From: Mikania micrantha
Lineage: Eukaryota > Streptophyta > Magnoliopsida > Asterales > Asteraceae
DNA: 64,000 nucleotides
Reading direction: 5' to 3'
Assembly (NCBI GenBank): GCA_009363875.1
Contig: CM018692.1
Span: forward strand, 632,501-696,500
Shown: piece by piece, positions 24,501 through 37,700 of the stretch
Layout: each line of letters starts with the position of its first letter
How positions within the stretch are numbered: position 1 is the stretch's first letter
Made by a program: the position numbers and the translations under genes
The notes under the pieces: generated by a model
The model's input: only the letters and a program-made list of their open reading frames with translations
What the model was told of the DNA's origin: nothing
The model's database searches: none

Positions 24501-26162
24501 GCTCTTATGCCTGGTAAAGTATGAGGCTTTGGTTGTGTTAGGTAGCGGGCCAGGATGGGTGCAGGTTAGGATGAGTTTTAAGGAAAATTAGTTTGGGTTT
24601 AAAATGATCATTTTAAAAAACTTCAATTTTGTTCAAGTTAAATTGTACTGTAACTAAACAAATTGTTTAATTTAATAATTTTTAGTGATTTTCTAATCAA
24701 ATATAATACTGATCATTCTTATCCGTTTAAATCCATTATATTCACATAATTTTAAAGTTATCCATCTTATCACGCGTTGTGTTAAGGTGTTAGTCATATC
24801 AACCATTTGAAGTTATGATTTATGTTATATGGTTACCCGTTTCAACCCAATATACAATAATTGTTTACAAAATGTTCGCATTTATCTTGTTATGAGTTAA
24901 GATTGTTAGACATAGTTGTTCCTATTGAGTTTTATTTTTAAAAGTATATCCAAAACAACATCTATGGAGACTTTTTTAAGTATCTCTTTATCAAAAAAAC
25001 AAGTATACCTATCACTTAAATTCTCAACACAAGTCCAATTATTCAAAGTTAAGGGGGGCAATTGCAAAATATTAAGGGGGTCGATCAGGATTTTAACATA
25101 TATATACTACTAGAAAAAAAAATTTCAGGGAGGGCGGCTGCCCCCCCAAAGCTTGGGGTGGGTACGCCACTGCTCTCTCGTTCCCTATCACTCCACGTCA
25201 TCACCACCTTTTCCCCCTTTTTTCTCCCCTTTCTTCTCCTTCACCCGGTGGCAGCCCTCACTGCTGAACCACCACTTCATGGTCACGCCCAGTGTGGCAT
25301 GGTGACGGTGGCGTGAGGGGGCGTGACCCAGTGGCATCACGCCACACGCCTGGGTCACGGCCGATAACACATGGCCTTACACATTGCCTAATTGATAAAG
25401 GAAAAAATAGTTTATGGAACCAGAATCTTGAAAAGTAAAATAGGGTCACTTTCAAGTTTCAAGAATCAAACTTACCCCACAACCGGTATCAAGAGCTGTC
25501 CTAATCGCCCCCGATTCTAGCGGCACCATCTTCTTCAGCACGTCAATATAACCCTTAACCCCCTTCTGGAAAGAAGTTCCACCTCCGGGAAAAATCAACC
25601 GATTGCCAGCCAATCGGACCCAATTTTGCTGTTTCTTTGACTCTGTCAGCATCTTGAACGGCACGTTGCTGAACCAAGCTTCAGCTCGGCTTTTAGGCCA
25701 CGGAAAAGGTTTCTTGTAACCCACCGGCGCCGGTACCAGACACCGGAGAATCTCGCCGGCGGTGGCGGGGCAATGTCGTTCTCTATGCAACAATTTTTCT
25801 ACTTTATATAGTCTTTCTCTGAATGGGTCTTGGCAAGGGCAGTAATGGGTGAAGTTGACCTGGCAAAATTTGAAATTTTCCGGCGGTTTTACCGGTGACG
25901 GAGAGAGGGTGTAATGGGACTCGAAATCGAGTGGCGGTTGGGTGTTTTGGTGAGTTAAGATCGTGAAATTGATGGTTTCATTTATGCAATTTGATTGATT
26001 TTGAGTTGTGGTTGTAGGAGGTGTGTTAATGGTGGATCTGTATGACCCAATAATGTATGAAATTGAACAAATGATTAAGACGAAAAAGAGTCTGATTAAT
26101 GGATTTTTGAGAGGGTTTTGGGGCGAAGGAGGTGGTGGAAACACCGGTGACGGTGATGGCAT
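21549..26162 (-). CDS. Probable Golgi methyltransferase, DUF248/PMT family (5 exons, 615 aa)
   Basis: Exons 26162-25476, 23948-23738, 23132-22454, 22373-22296 and 21741-21549 join in phase to 615 residues, the usual size. A proline-rich cytosolic tail (1-20) is followed by one membrane anchor (about 22-40, IRLFFVLIICSISYIIG), so the enzyme is a type II membrane protein with its domain in the Golgi lumen. Motifs: ALDTGCG|VASFG across the first junction (SAM site), HCSRCLVPW (about 288-296), DRILRPGGYW (about 307-317) and NVMDMNARFGGFAASL (from about 476). Family members include QUA2/QUA3 and are linked to pectin methylation (known); the acceptor here is unknown. The C-terminal motif, commonly EMDRILRPEG, reads EMYRIIRPKG, and the protein ends KLFFVDI, so it is a divergent member. 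Intron 1 contains nested DNA transposons. Confidence 0.93.
24190..25376. mobile_element. PIF/Harbinger MITE, interrupted by a hAT element
   Basis: Ends GGCTATGTGTTAT and GGCCATGTGTTAT in inverted orientation, with a TTA duplication at 24187-24189 and 25377-25379. Without the inner hAT element and its target copy the MITE is 314 bp. It lies in intron 1 of the methyltransferase gene. Confidence 0.8.
24308..25172. mobile_element. Non-autonomous hAT-type element, 865 bp
   Basis: Starts CAGTGGCGAACCC and ends GGGTACGCCACTG, with a perfect 8-bp target duplication CTCTCTCG at 24300-24307 and 25173-25180. CAGTGGCG termini and 8-bp duplications are typical of plant hAT elements. No transposase frame is present. 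Confidence 0.88.
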
Positions 26163-26831
26163 TATAGTGTGTGAGGATGATGGTGCAGTGGCGTGTGTGA
26201 GATCTGGGTTGTGTGGGTTGGTTGGGTAGTGAAGAGGAACTAGCTGTATATTTGTCCGTTATTCCCGCTCAGATATCGAGGGGTCTAGTTTTTTTTTTAT
26301 ATAGTCAACATTCACCCCTCAAATTTGTGTCTTTATTCTAGAAACCCTATGAATGAATTTGGTTTTTAAATAGATTTTTTTCACGTAAAAACTCGTTAAC
26401 GACTAACGTGATAAATTTTAATTCGTTCTTAATAACCGATTGACCAAAGGAAACAGTAAAACACGACGGTAAGCAATTGTGCCTTCTAGAAAACCGTTTT
26501 TAGTAGGTTTTAATCTTTAGATCTTTTATTTTTTGAACATAACATTTATTCAAAAAATATATAATAACAATAGTAAGACATTTAAATCATCTCCTATCAC
26601 TTCAATTATTATTATATTGCTTTTTTTTGAAGGTTAAGGCAGTCTTTTTAATAATTGTTTTAATTATTTAATGTTACTTGTTTATATCAAAAAACGTCAA
26701 TCACATGTTATCCATACGCCGTGACGTGTAACGACCATATGAGCTATATGAATCAATGATTATATTAGGAAGCCGTATGAGGTTGAGGTGATTTTCGTCA
26801 ATTTATATCAAATCATATTACTTGTATGATG
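26163..26831 (-). promoter_or_regulatory. Upstream region of the methyltransferase gene
   Basis: The first 100 bp are GT-rich on the plus strand and then AT-rich. It is the likely promoter and leader by position only; no specific motif was recognised. The plus-strand open frame at 26008-26229 is antisense to exon 1 and was not called. Confidence 0.4.
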
Positions 26832-27481
26832 TGTAGGAACCCCGTTCAATAAAATAAACAAATAATTTTATTATTCAATTACTCGGATTACAATTTAGAA
26901 AAATACAGAATATAAAATAAAGTAAACAAGAAATATAAAAATGCTAAAATTGAAATTACAAGAAGAAGCATAAAACAAGATGAAACGAATTGAAATGAGT
27001 TCAGTGGCAGAGGATTTACGTTCAACAGATGCATCTTAAAACAGATTTCGGGCCACCCAGGTGAACCCTACTGTTTCCCAGGGTACAACAGCCGAAGCAG
27101 TATGTACTGCCGGAGTTAACCGAAAACCCGAAACGTCACCTGAAACAAGAGTGTTTAACACAAGGAATCGATCGTTGTAGATTGTTGAGAACTGAACAAA
27201 GTATATGATTGTGTTGAAAACTTTTGAAGCTTGTGTGTGTATGTTTCAAGTGGTGTAGAGATCTCATAAACTAGCAAAGAAAACAAGAGACCAAATGTCT
27301 TTATTAATACATGTAGTCATCACGTATCAAAGGTTGCCATTATGTCTATTAACAAGTCAATTCATGGATTAGTTAATAACATGAATTGGTAGATGAAAGG
27401 TTTCTATTTTCTTTTTCTTTTTCTTTTCACATTTTACACAACACATTTTAATAAAACATATTTTTAAAATTAATTCCAACA
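26832..27481 (-). mobile_element. Solo LTR, 650 bp
   Basis: On the minus strand it starts TGTTGGAATTAATTT at 27481 and ends GGGTTCCTACA at 26832, with a 5-bp target duplication TGATG at 26827-26831 and 27482-27486. No second LTR or internal region is nearby. TGTTGGAATT is a common start of plant copia LTRs. Confidence 0.85.
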
Positions 27482-27486
27482 TGATG

Positions 27487-28257
27487 TTGAGTGAATATAA
27501 ATAAAGTATGTGATCATTAACAAAATTTATAGTATAACATGCTTAAATGTGAAAACTTTTGCATGATGTGATAAAATGACGATGTACTGTGCGCTTTTAA
27601 GACATTGGTCTCTTTTGTAGGGTCATTATAAAAAAATGCCACATAACAATTGTTAAATAATGACGTTTTTTATTCCCTAGACAATCAAATGTGGTTGTGG
27701 CAAACTTATACTCATGTTTGCACAAATCCCTATTTAGGATCTCTAAAGGGATCCTTCCAATCAACATCCTAAATCCTTGAACATAACTGGTACAACTTGA
27801 TTAACTGTGATTTATTAAAATCCCGATCTTGACTTAAGTGTTGCGTTCCTATTCAATTGAAATGCACGAACATCATCTTAACCATATGATCATAAGAACT
27901 CGGATTGATTTAACATGACTTTTATTGATGAATTAATCAACCAACTTTGTTAAAAAAAATAAATAAATGAACACATAAACCAACCAACTCAAAAAGTAAA
28001 CTTCAGGGAAACAATTGGCCTTAAACAACTATTTCAACACCTAGAATCCAAATCTCTGATAACCTAATTTTGTAATTTAGATCAACCAGTCATATCACTT
28101 TGCTACTAAAGTGTATAACTTCGCATAATTAATGAATTCACAGTTTGCTTAGCCTTTAACATGAAACATTAGCAGATGGAACCGACTATGAAATTTGAGT
28201 AAGATCAATTCGATCTTACAATCTCAATCTTGCAAAAATAAGATACACAAACTTTAA
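27487..28257. other. AT-rich spacer
   Basis: No gene, repeat or RNA was recognised between the solo LTR and the foldback MITE. Confidence 0.6.
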
Positions 28258-28535
28258 GAGTAAATTACCGAGATGGTCCTTGTGGTTTGTTAGCGTTTCA
28301 CTTTTGGTCCCTAAGTTTCATAAATTACCTATATGGTCCCAAACTTTTGACATTTGTAACACATATAGTCCTTATGTGAAGGTAATTTGGTCAATTATGT
28401 GAGGTTAATTTGGTAACCTAAGGACTATATGTGTTACAAATGTCAAAAGTTAGGGACCATATAGGTAATTTATGAAACTTAGGAACCAAAAGTGAAATAA
28501 TAGCAAACTACAAGGACCATCTAGGTAATTTACTC
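28258..28535. mobile_element. Foldback MITE, 278 bp, Mutator-like
   Basis: Nearly the whole element is one long inverted repeat starting GAGTAAATTACC and ending GGTAATTTACTC. It is flanked by a perfect 10-bp duplication, CAAACTTTAA, at 28248-28257 and 28536-28545. A 9-11 bp duplication points to the Mutator/MULE superfamily. Confidence 0.85.
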
Positions 28536-28703
28536 CAAACTTTAATAAGGCTTTATTTATATAAGCAAAACCTTGTCCAATAAGAATGATATGAAATTGG
28601 CAACAAGATTTACAAATTTATTTATTCATGAAGTTGTACTGATTGAGATAAAAAAAAAAAAAAAGGAAGTTTTCTGGGAAAGAATTAAAAGTTATGCTTA
28701 ACT

Positions 28704-31700
28704 TTATTCCAAAAAGACTTGTATCCTGTCGCCCCTTGAATCGTTAAACTCTAGCAATAATTTTCCTCCAACTTCATATGAAGCATCATCTAACAGTGCC
28801 TTGAGATTCACACCTCCCAAAGCTGTATGACAATAAATATTGTGTTATTTTATATATTATTATTAGTGTAGTATATAGTTTTAGCTTATTATTATATTTA
28901 GACTAAATTAGCTTGTATTCGTCTATGTATCTTTTCCCAGAATATACAGAGATTAGTTAGGAAACTATTGGATATATATTCATCAACTTTAATAGAATGA
29001 TGCACTTTTTTATCTAACTTTTCATAACTAACTAATGTGTAAAATAATACAAAGATATATTATTACAATAATCATCTTTTTTCAGTGTTCAAACACTTTA
29101 AGCGCCTTTCAACTTATTTCACTATTACCTAGACTTTTTTATTTTACCTGTTAGAGATAAACGACAACCTAAATAAACCCATCCACAATTAAACAGATCG
29201 AAAGTGCCACAAACAATGTGTGATAAAACCAGGTTCTATCATAGAGACTGGTTTGTGTGCAAGTTAAATTTACATTTAGATCCTTTAGAAATATAATACC
29301 TGGGACAATATTGGTGATGCCATCCAGAAAGCCGGCCTACATAAGTTTTTGTTCACATATATTAAACCTGAGTCAGCCCTTTAACATGTTCATCATACAA
29401 CTACAAATATGGTTAAAATCACAGTACATATTTTCATAGTTCAAACAGTAGTTGCAGTGTTGTACATAGAGGTGCCAAGAGGCCCAAAACCAAAGATGTG
29501 CAAGTTGGACGCATGGGGTAACGAAATAACAAGTTTGTTTTGCAATGGGAATTTTAGTAACATCACAAGGTTGAATTGACCTGCTTATACTTTCTTGTCC
29601 TGTTTTTAACATGTTTTTATAAATAATCACCATGTTAACTATGATTACAAAAACAAATTTTAATACCATAGTAATCTAAATCATTAGGAGGTTGTATGAA
29701 ATAAAAATAGTCTGATTGACCGATTTGTTGTAATTGGTACCAGAATTTCAAACAAATAAAACAAAGCAACACTTTATCAGAAATCCTTCTCTGATTATAT
29801 AAAATTGATTGACTGACTACATCCATCAAAACCAGCCAAATAAATAGACAAAAATCCAACAAAAACACCTAAACATTAGGATCTTATCCCTCTCCCTTCG
29901 GAATAACCACAATCCTATAAACCTGGTGTTTATGTTAATCCAACCAAGATACCTATAACCTTCTAGATATCTTAATAAACATAAAGACATAAATACATAA
30001 ATAGTCCCTTGACTATTATTAATATCAAGATTGGCTAATAATCTCCCCCCCCAATCTTGATCTTTACTTTGTCTTTTACGTCTTTGATTCTTCAATCTCT
30101 TCTATTCCCAGCAACTTCCTCATTTCAGCAAACTTTAATTTTGGCAAAGCCTTCGTGAGTATATCAGCTCTTTGTTCTTCTCCACACACATGCTCAACTT
30201 TTATCATCTTATTTTCAACACACTCACGAATATAATGAAATTTCGTGTTGATGTGTTTGCTCCTGCCATGAAATACAGGATTTTTAATTAGTGCTATTGC
30301 TGATTTGTTGTCAACCTGTATCAGCACACTTTCTACAGCCTTTCCCGTTATCTCAGCTAGTAATCCATTCAACCAGACAGCTTGACAAGCAGCTGAGTTT
30401 GCTGCCATGAATTCAGCTTCGCAAGACGAGAGAGCCACTGTTTGTTGCTTCTGTGAGAGCCATGTGATTGGTTTATTGTTGAAGTAGAACACCACACCCG
30501 TGGTCCCTTTGCCATCCTCTTGATCTGATGAATAGCTGCTATCACTATATCCCATCAACGCATCTTTTCCTTTGCTTGAGTAGTGAATTCCCATGTTGAT
30601 AGTCCCCTTTACATACCTTAGAATGTGTTTTACAGCTTGCTGGTGTGTTGCACTTGGATTTTGCATGTACCGGCTTGCATATCCTACTACATAAAGTAGA
30701 TCAGGTCGAGTATGGGTCAAATATCGAAGACAGCCGATAATTTTCCTATACTCAGTTGCATCAACCTTCTTTGTTCCATCTTCTTTTGTCATCTTCAATC
30801 CTGGTTCCATTGGGACCTTCACAGGATTACAATCTTCCAGCCCCACCATCTTCAATATCTTCTTTGCATAATTCGATTGAGTAATCTTTATACCACTATC
30901 ATCTTGTATAACTTCCAGCCCCAGGTAATAAGATAATGGTCCAAGATCGCTCATTTCGAACTGTTGCTTCATCTGATTCTTGAACAGGTTGATGTCACCA
31001 ATATTGGTTCTGGTTACTAGTAAATCATCCACATAGATGACCACTATTGTAGTGCCATCTCTTGTATGTTTCACATATACTGCTTGTTCAAGTTTGCATC
31101 TTTTGAACTTGCTTTCTTTCATAACACCATCCAACTTCATGTTCCATGCCCTAGGAGCCTGCTTTAGGCCATACAGCGCCTTGATCAGTTTATATACTTT
31201 ATGCTCTTGCCCCTTTCTTTCGAACCCCTCTGGCTGCTGCACGAACACTTCCTCATTTAATTCCCCATGCAAGAAAGCTGTCTTTACATCAAGGTGATGC
31301 ACAGGCCAGCTATTCTGCGCAGCTAGTGCCAGCACCATCCTTACGGTTTCCAGCCTTGCTACAGGTGCGAACACCTCTTCATAGTCCACCCCCTGCTGTT
31401 GAATGTAGCCTTTGGCTACGAGTCGAGCCTTGTGCTTTGTAATCTGATCCTTTGCATCCCTTTTAATCTTATAAACCCACTTCAGCCCGATGGGTCTCTG
31501 TCCAGCTGGCAGATCAGTCAGCTTCCAAGTTTTGTTCTTTTCTATGGAGGCTATTTCACTGCACATAGCTTCATCCCACTCCTTTTTTCCAACTGCCTCA
31601 GAGAACTTCACTGGTTCACCTTCAGTGAGAAGAAGCTCGTACACTTCATTTAGGTTTCTGAATCCTTGCACTGGAGTGTCATCAAAGGTCTGTTCTGGAG

Positions 31701-34700
31701 CATTTGAGGGATCTGACATGTTGCTGATCAGCGGTGTACTTTGGATTAATGGCCCTCTACCTTGAACCTTGGATCTTGGGCTGCTGAAAGTAGAACCTGG
31801 GGATTCTTCTCCTGCTTCTTGCTCGTGTCTTCTGGGAGTGTAGTTGTGCTCGTTTTCTTTTGGGCTTGATGGGCCTGCTTCTGCTTCATTCTCTGTTTGT
31901 GGATCTGGGTGTATTGCGAATTCCCTTTCCCAGTCTTGATTCGAATGTTGGTGTTGTTGCCATTCCCACTTGCGAGCCTCATCGAATATTACATCCCTGC
32001 TGATGACTATCCTTTTGTTGTTGACATCATACATCCGGTAGGCTTTAGTGCCTGGTTCGATTCCCAGATGAACCATTGGGTTGCTGCGGTAGTCAAGCTT
32101 CTTCAGCAGGTTGGTGGGTGCTTTTACATGCCCTACACACCCGAATACCCGGAGATGGTCAAGCTTTGGCTTCCTTCCCTTTAAAGCTTCGTAGGGTGTC
32201 TTATCCTTTAGGCCTCTAGTAGGTACTCGATTCAAGATATGAACAGCATGTCTCACAGCTTCGGCCCACAGGTCTTGTGGCATGCTCATGGCATTGAGCA
32301 TGCTTCTTGTGGCATTTAGAATGGTGCGGTTTCTCCTTTCGACCGCTCCGTTCTGTTGTGGCGTGTAGGGGGCAGTGAACTGCCTTGAGATCCCTTCCTC
32401 TTCACAATACAGTTTGAACTCCGTGGAGTTAAACTCTCCCCCCCTATCCGTTCTTAGAACCTTTATTTTCTTGCCATACTGGTTCTCGACTGCAACTTTA
32501 AACTCCTTGAATCTTTCCAGGGCTTCACTTTTTGCTTTGATGAGGAATACCCACATGAACCTGCTATGATCATCAACAATCAGAAAATAGTACCTGTTTC
32601 CCGCAGCCGTGGTTGGAGTAAAGGGCCCACATAAATCGCCATACACCTGCATGAGTGGTGCTTCAGCTCTGAAGGTTGTTTGATCAGGAAAAGGTTGTCG
32701 TGCGTGCTTACCAGCCAGGCATGCTTCACACAATCGAGTTGGATGATTGAGTGGAGGAATTCCTTCAGCAAGATTTCGTGTACTCAGATTCTTGATGGTA
32801 TCAAAACCAACATGTCCAAGACGGGCGTGCCACAGCCAGCTTGGGTTGTTGATTTCAGAGAGGAGGCACACGGGAGTGGCGGCTTTCAGGTTGATCTTGT
32901 ATAACCTATTAGTTGATCTCTTCACCTTCATCAACACTGAACCATCAGAGTCTGTTATGGTCAAAGTTCCTTGCTTGATCAGGACCTCGCAACCTCCTTC
33001 ATCGGCTTGTCCCAGGCTGAAGATGTTGCTCTTCAAGAATGGGATGTAGAGAATATTGGTAAGGAGTTTTTGATCTCCTGTTTTACATTCCAGGAGTATG
33101 GAGCCTCTCCCTTCCACCCTCACACAGGAGTCATCTCCAAACCTCACTGTGCCTTCAACATTGGAGTCTAGAGTTGTGAACAGATCTTTATTTCCAGACA
33201 TGTGGTTCGTGGCCCCTGTATCAAGGTACCATGCTTGTTCTTCTGCCTCGTAACTAGCCGGGAACACCTTCTCTTCACTGAGGTAGATCTGCTCCTTCTG
33301 GGAAGCTACTGTCATCAAAAGAGTGGGGCCATCGGTGGTCGCATGGGCCAGGTTGGCCTGGTCGTCAGTCTTGCGGGTAGGACATTCAGCAGAAAAATGT
33401 CCATACCCATCACATCGAAAGCATTGAAGTTTCGATTTGTCCTTTTTGAGTCTTTCACCCGTGTGCCCTGCCTCATGAGTGTTGGTGCCGCGACCAGCTC
33501 CACGTCCTTGTCCACTTGACCGGCCTCGGCCTCGGCCCCTGCCCCTGGTGTTGTCATGGCCGTTACCTCGGCCTCGGCCATACACTTTCTCCTGTCCTTT
33601 CTTGGGCTCATGGTGGTTGTGAGTCAGCAACAGTTGGTCTTGGCTGGAACTGGAGCTTCGTGCTCCTGTTCTTTCTTCATATGCCTTGAGTCTTCCAACA
33701 ACTTCTTGAAACTTTACAGTTTTCAAATCCACCAACTGCTCTATCGTTGCTGCTATGTTCAAGAACCTCTCCGGTATGGCAGTGAGTAGCTTTCTCACCA
33801 GAGTAGTTTCCTCGATTATTGACCCAAGGGCAGCCGACTTGGATGAGATACCAGCCAATTTTGCAGCGAAGTCATCTATCTTCTCACTTTCCTTCATCCG
33901 TGCGGCCTCAAATTCAGCCTTGAGGGTCTGCAGTCGCGCCTCCATGACCCGTTCCACCCCTAAATGGCGAGTTTTGATCGCGTCCCAGATATCCTTGGCA
34001 TGTTCGCAATGAGCGATTTGTAATACCAAGTCTTCCGGAAGCGATTGATAGAGATAGGCTATGGCCGAGTTATCCTTTCTTGGATCTACATTCTTCCCCG
34101 GCTCAATGGCTTCCCAAATCCCATGTGCGCGAAAGATTGCTCTGATTCTAAGCGACCAGATCGGATAATTCGTGGTTGTCAGAGTCGGACATTGGAACGA
34201 GAGGTTTGACCCTTCCTTCGCTTGCACTAGTTACTTCCCTGCGTCGCCGGTTTCTGCCATAGCGGTTGTTCTTCTTCTTCTCTGGTACTTTAGCCTGGTT
34301 CTGAAATCAGCGCCTTGATCCAGTCCTTCGGATCTCGATGTCACTGGTCCCCGTCGATTCCTTCGGCTCTGATACCAATTGTTGTAATTGGTACCAGAAT
34401 TTCAAACAAATAAAACAAAGCAACACTTTATCAGAAATCCTTCTCTGATTATATAAAATTGATTGACTGACTACATCCATCAAAACCAGCCAAATAAATA
34501 GACAAAAATCCAACAAAAACACCTAAACATTAGGATCTTATCCCTCTCCCTTCGGAATAACCACAATCCTATAAACCTGGTGTTTATGTTAATCCAACCA
34601 AGATACCTATAACCTTCTAGATATCTTAATAAACATAAAGACATAAATAGTCCCTTGACTATTATTAATATCAAGATTGGCTAATACGATTTGCCATGTC

Positions 34701-37700
34701 TTAGAGGATTTTTTTATTTAATCTGTTTAGAATAAAACACAACAGCAACCGACGCAATTAGAACGATGCATTTTCGGTACAGGTTATGTTGACCTAACAA
34801 ACATTTTTTTTGTCCATTTATTATAAATAAATAATGCAATACTTATGTTTACAATATTAATACTATTATGATAATTATCTAACTCTGTGTTATATTTCTC
34901 AAAATTAGATTTTAGCCTTTTAGGTGGTGACTTTAAGCATGGATGACCCCTTGTACCCATTTTCCTTCTAGCAAAAAAATATATATGTAACCTGTTAGAG
35001 ACATAACATATTATGAATAAACCCAAGTCATAATTAAATGGGTTTAATTGCAACCTCTAGATGTACAATTAAAAAGGCAAGTATTACTACATGCACATTG
35101 GGTATCTAAGTTAAAAACTTGTGCATCAAGTTTTAAGAAGAAATGACATACAGGAATTCGGACATCAAGTTTTTCAAAGCCATCTCCCCCAATAATTTTG
35201 ACTCTCAATGTGCGAGTCCAGATCCCTGAGAAAGGATTAGGTGTGCCACCTCCACCGTACTTACTGTATGTATCTGGATTTAACAGTTCAACAATAGGCT
35301 CAGTTGAGCTTTGACCTGTTTGTTCTGTATCATCTTGACCCTTTCTGTGGATACTATATGAGTTGCTACCTGAGAGACACTTAAACCATGTTAATGGTAG
35401 AAAATAGTAAAAATCAAAGAAACAATTTTATTAAGAAACAAAACAGAAACTGCTGGGAAAACATGTTGTGCACAGACCTGTTTGCCACACAGGTTGATTG
35501 CTCTTGGTAGCATAACGCTTTTCTTCTTCATAATAGGCATTAAAACCTAAGACTTCTTTGACTTCTTCAAAGGATGGCATGCTTGCAGGAGAAGGCATGC
35601 GCCCTCTCTTAATTGCTTGCAAAGCATCCTGCAGATCAGTAGATGTCATCCTAAACTTCATAAAAATTTATGTAGAAATTATACTTTGCTGTTTACATAT
35701 GCAAAAAAGTAGTGATTGATTTTTGCTATCAATTAATTTGGCTTTTAGAGTAAAAGCTCAATTGTAAATAATAATATGCATTCACAACATTGCAAGAATG
35801 AGAGATTATGTACAAAAAAGATGTCAAGTATAATGGTTCTTTTATCATTTGCTTTTTTATAATTGTACAAAAACAGATCATCCCCATTGATAAGAACTAC
35901 AACGGAAAACGTTGATATATTTTACACCAAAATGTAATGCTAGTGTCTGTATACTGTATGTGTGATTCAATTTTGTTCTTTTTTAGGTTCTAAAGTAGAT
36001 GGTATATGTATCAGACATATTGTCTACGTCACGCCACAACTCACAAGTGAATGATAAGCTTCAATTGCAACTGTTTAAAAAATGTATGCATATAAAACAC
36101 ATTTAAGGCGACTTTATAAACCGTTCAACACATTTAACCAATTAACCCATTCCGTCTATAGATAATTCTTATCATTTGTCCCATTTGAGATAAAAATGAT
36201 CCAAACTGACCCATTCGTAAGCCAACGGGCTAAAGTTCCAACATTTACCAAGATTTTAATTTCAAAGTGAAATAATCAACAAAATCTTTATCGCTATACA
36301 AATAAAACAAACCTCCATTGCACGAATAGATACCCCCAGTAAGGAAAGAGGATATGCTACAATTTTATATCCAATTTCCTCAAGTTCTAAAGGCGTGAGT
36401 ATTGGGGTTTTGCCTCCACCTTCAAGCATGTTGGCCTACGTACAAATCAAAAAATAATTATAATGATATGATGATAATAGTAATGTTAATATCAATTTAG
36501 GATTTCTTACATAAACTACCAACACGTACTTCCATATGTAGGGTTTGGATCATTTTTATGCCATAAAGCAGTCAAAAAATGAAACTTCTTATATGAAAAC
36601 ATTAAAATTAATACCACAAAACTGTTAAGAGTTATTTTTAATGTTAAATTTGATGCAAGTAAAAGTTACTAAAGGCAAAATGAGCCAATACATAAAGAAA
36701 ATCGTTTTTTAACGACTCATATGTACAAAAGAGGGTACAAGTACTAAAACAGGAGAAAGCAATTCTCAAGACAAAAAAACATGCCAGATAATGTCCCGGT
36801 GTTTTTATCCATTAATAGTAAAAAGAACTTGCTAACCATTTTGGGAACTTGAGGAGAGACTTCACAGAATGCTTTCATCTCTTCTTTTGAAGCAAGTGCA
36901 TCAATAAAAATGACATCAGCTCCGGCATCAGCAAAAGCCCGTGTTCTCCAAAGTGCCTCTTCTATGGACGATGCTTGGCGGGAATCGGTTCTTGATACAA
37001 TAACAATATCAGAACCACTCTCTTTTCTAGCATCAACTGCTGCTTTTATCTTTATTAAAGCTTCCTCTCTAGATAATACTTTCCTGCCTTGTATATGACC
37101 ACAAGCTTTTGGAGACACCTTGCAATTTGAACATAAATTAGCAACAAGAGATCTACATATGAAAATAAATATGTGGCATACGCTGTTTCAATGTATAGTC
37201 ATGTATAAATTTTGGATGGAGAGGGATTCTTGGGATGTGAGTTTACACTGAGTATTGCATCTTTAAAGATGCAATAACCTATATTTTATTAATATATACA
37301 CACACATACATATACACATACTTATGTATAAATGTATGTATGCATGTGTGTGTATACCATACACATATATACATGAATTGGCATTTTTGAGCCAGGGTCT
37401 CTCTAGAAGCAGCCTCATTATTGCATTGAGATAGAGATAGTGGTAAGGCCTTATTCGTCTCACCCCTCTAGACCCTACTAATTAATGGAGTTTTACTAGG
37501 TATGTTTGTTTGTTATATATATGATTCTAATTTTCTGCTTAATTAGGATCACAATACCAAGATTTGGAAAAATGATGCTTAACCAAACTGAATATAAATT
37601 ACCTAACCATGCATGCCTTTAAGTAATTTATCATTCAGTTATGAGTCTAACTATTTAAATCGCTGTAATCATTTTTTAAATGCACATCTACATCACCTTT

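Larger units (their letters stand above)
29726..34686 (-). mobile_element. Intact Ty1/copia retrotransposon, 4961 bp
   Basis: Flanked by the 5-bp duplication CGATT (29721-29725 and 34687-34691). The LTRs are 29726-30040 and 34380-34686. By eye they are identical except for one extra 8-bp ACATAAAT in the left copy, so insertion is recent. In element orientation they start TATTAGCC and end CAACA, so the 5' dinucleotide is TA, not TG. A primer-binding site and a polypurine tract are both present, and gag-pol is one open frame. It sits in intron 6 of the PEP-mutase-family gene, in the same orientation. Confidence 0.95.

Noticed and set aside
30712..34012. Many plus-strand frames across the copia element
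   Set aside because: Antisense shadows of the gag-pol frame.
35628..35661. Upstream acceptor AAG|TTTAGG for exon 5 of the PEP-mutase-family gene
   Set aside because: It is in frame but adds an 11-codon insert not expected in homologues. CTGCAG|GATGCT fits better.
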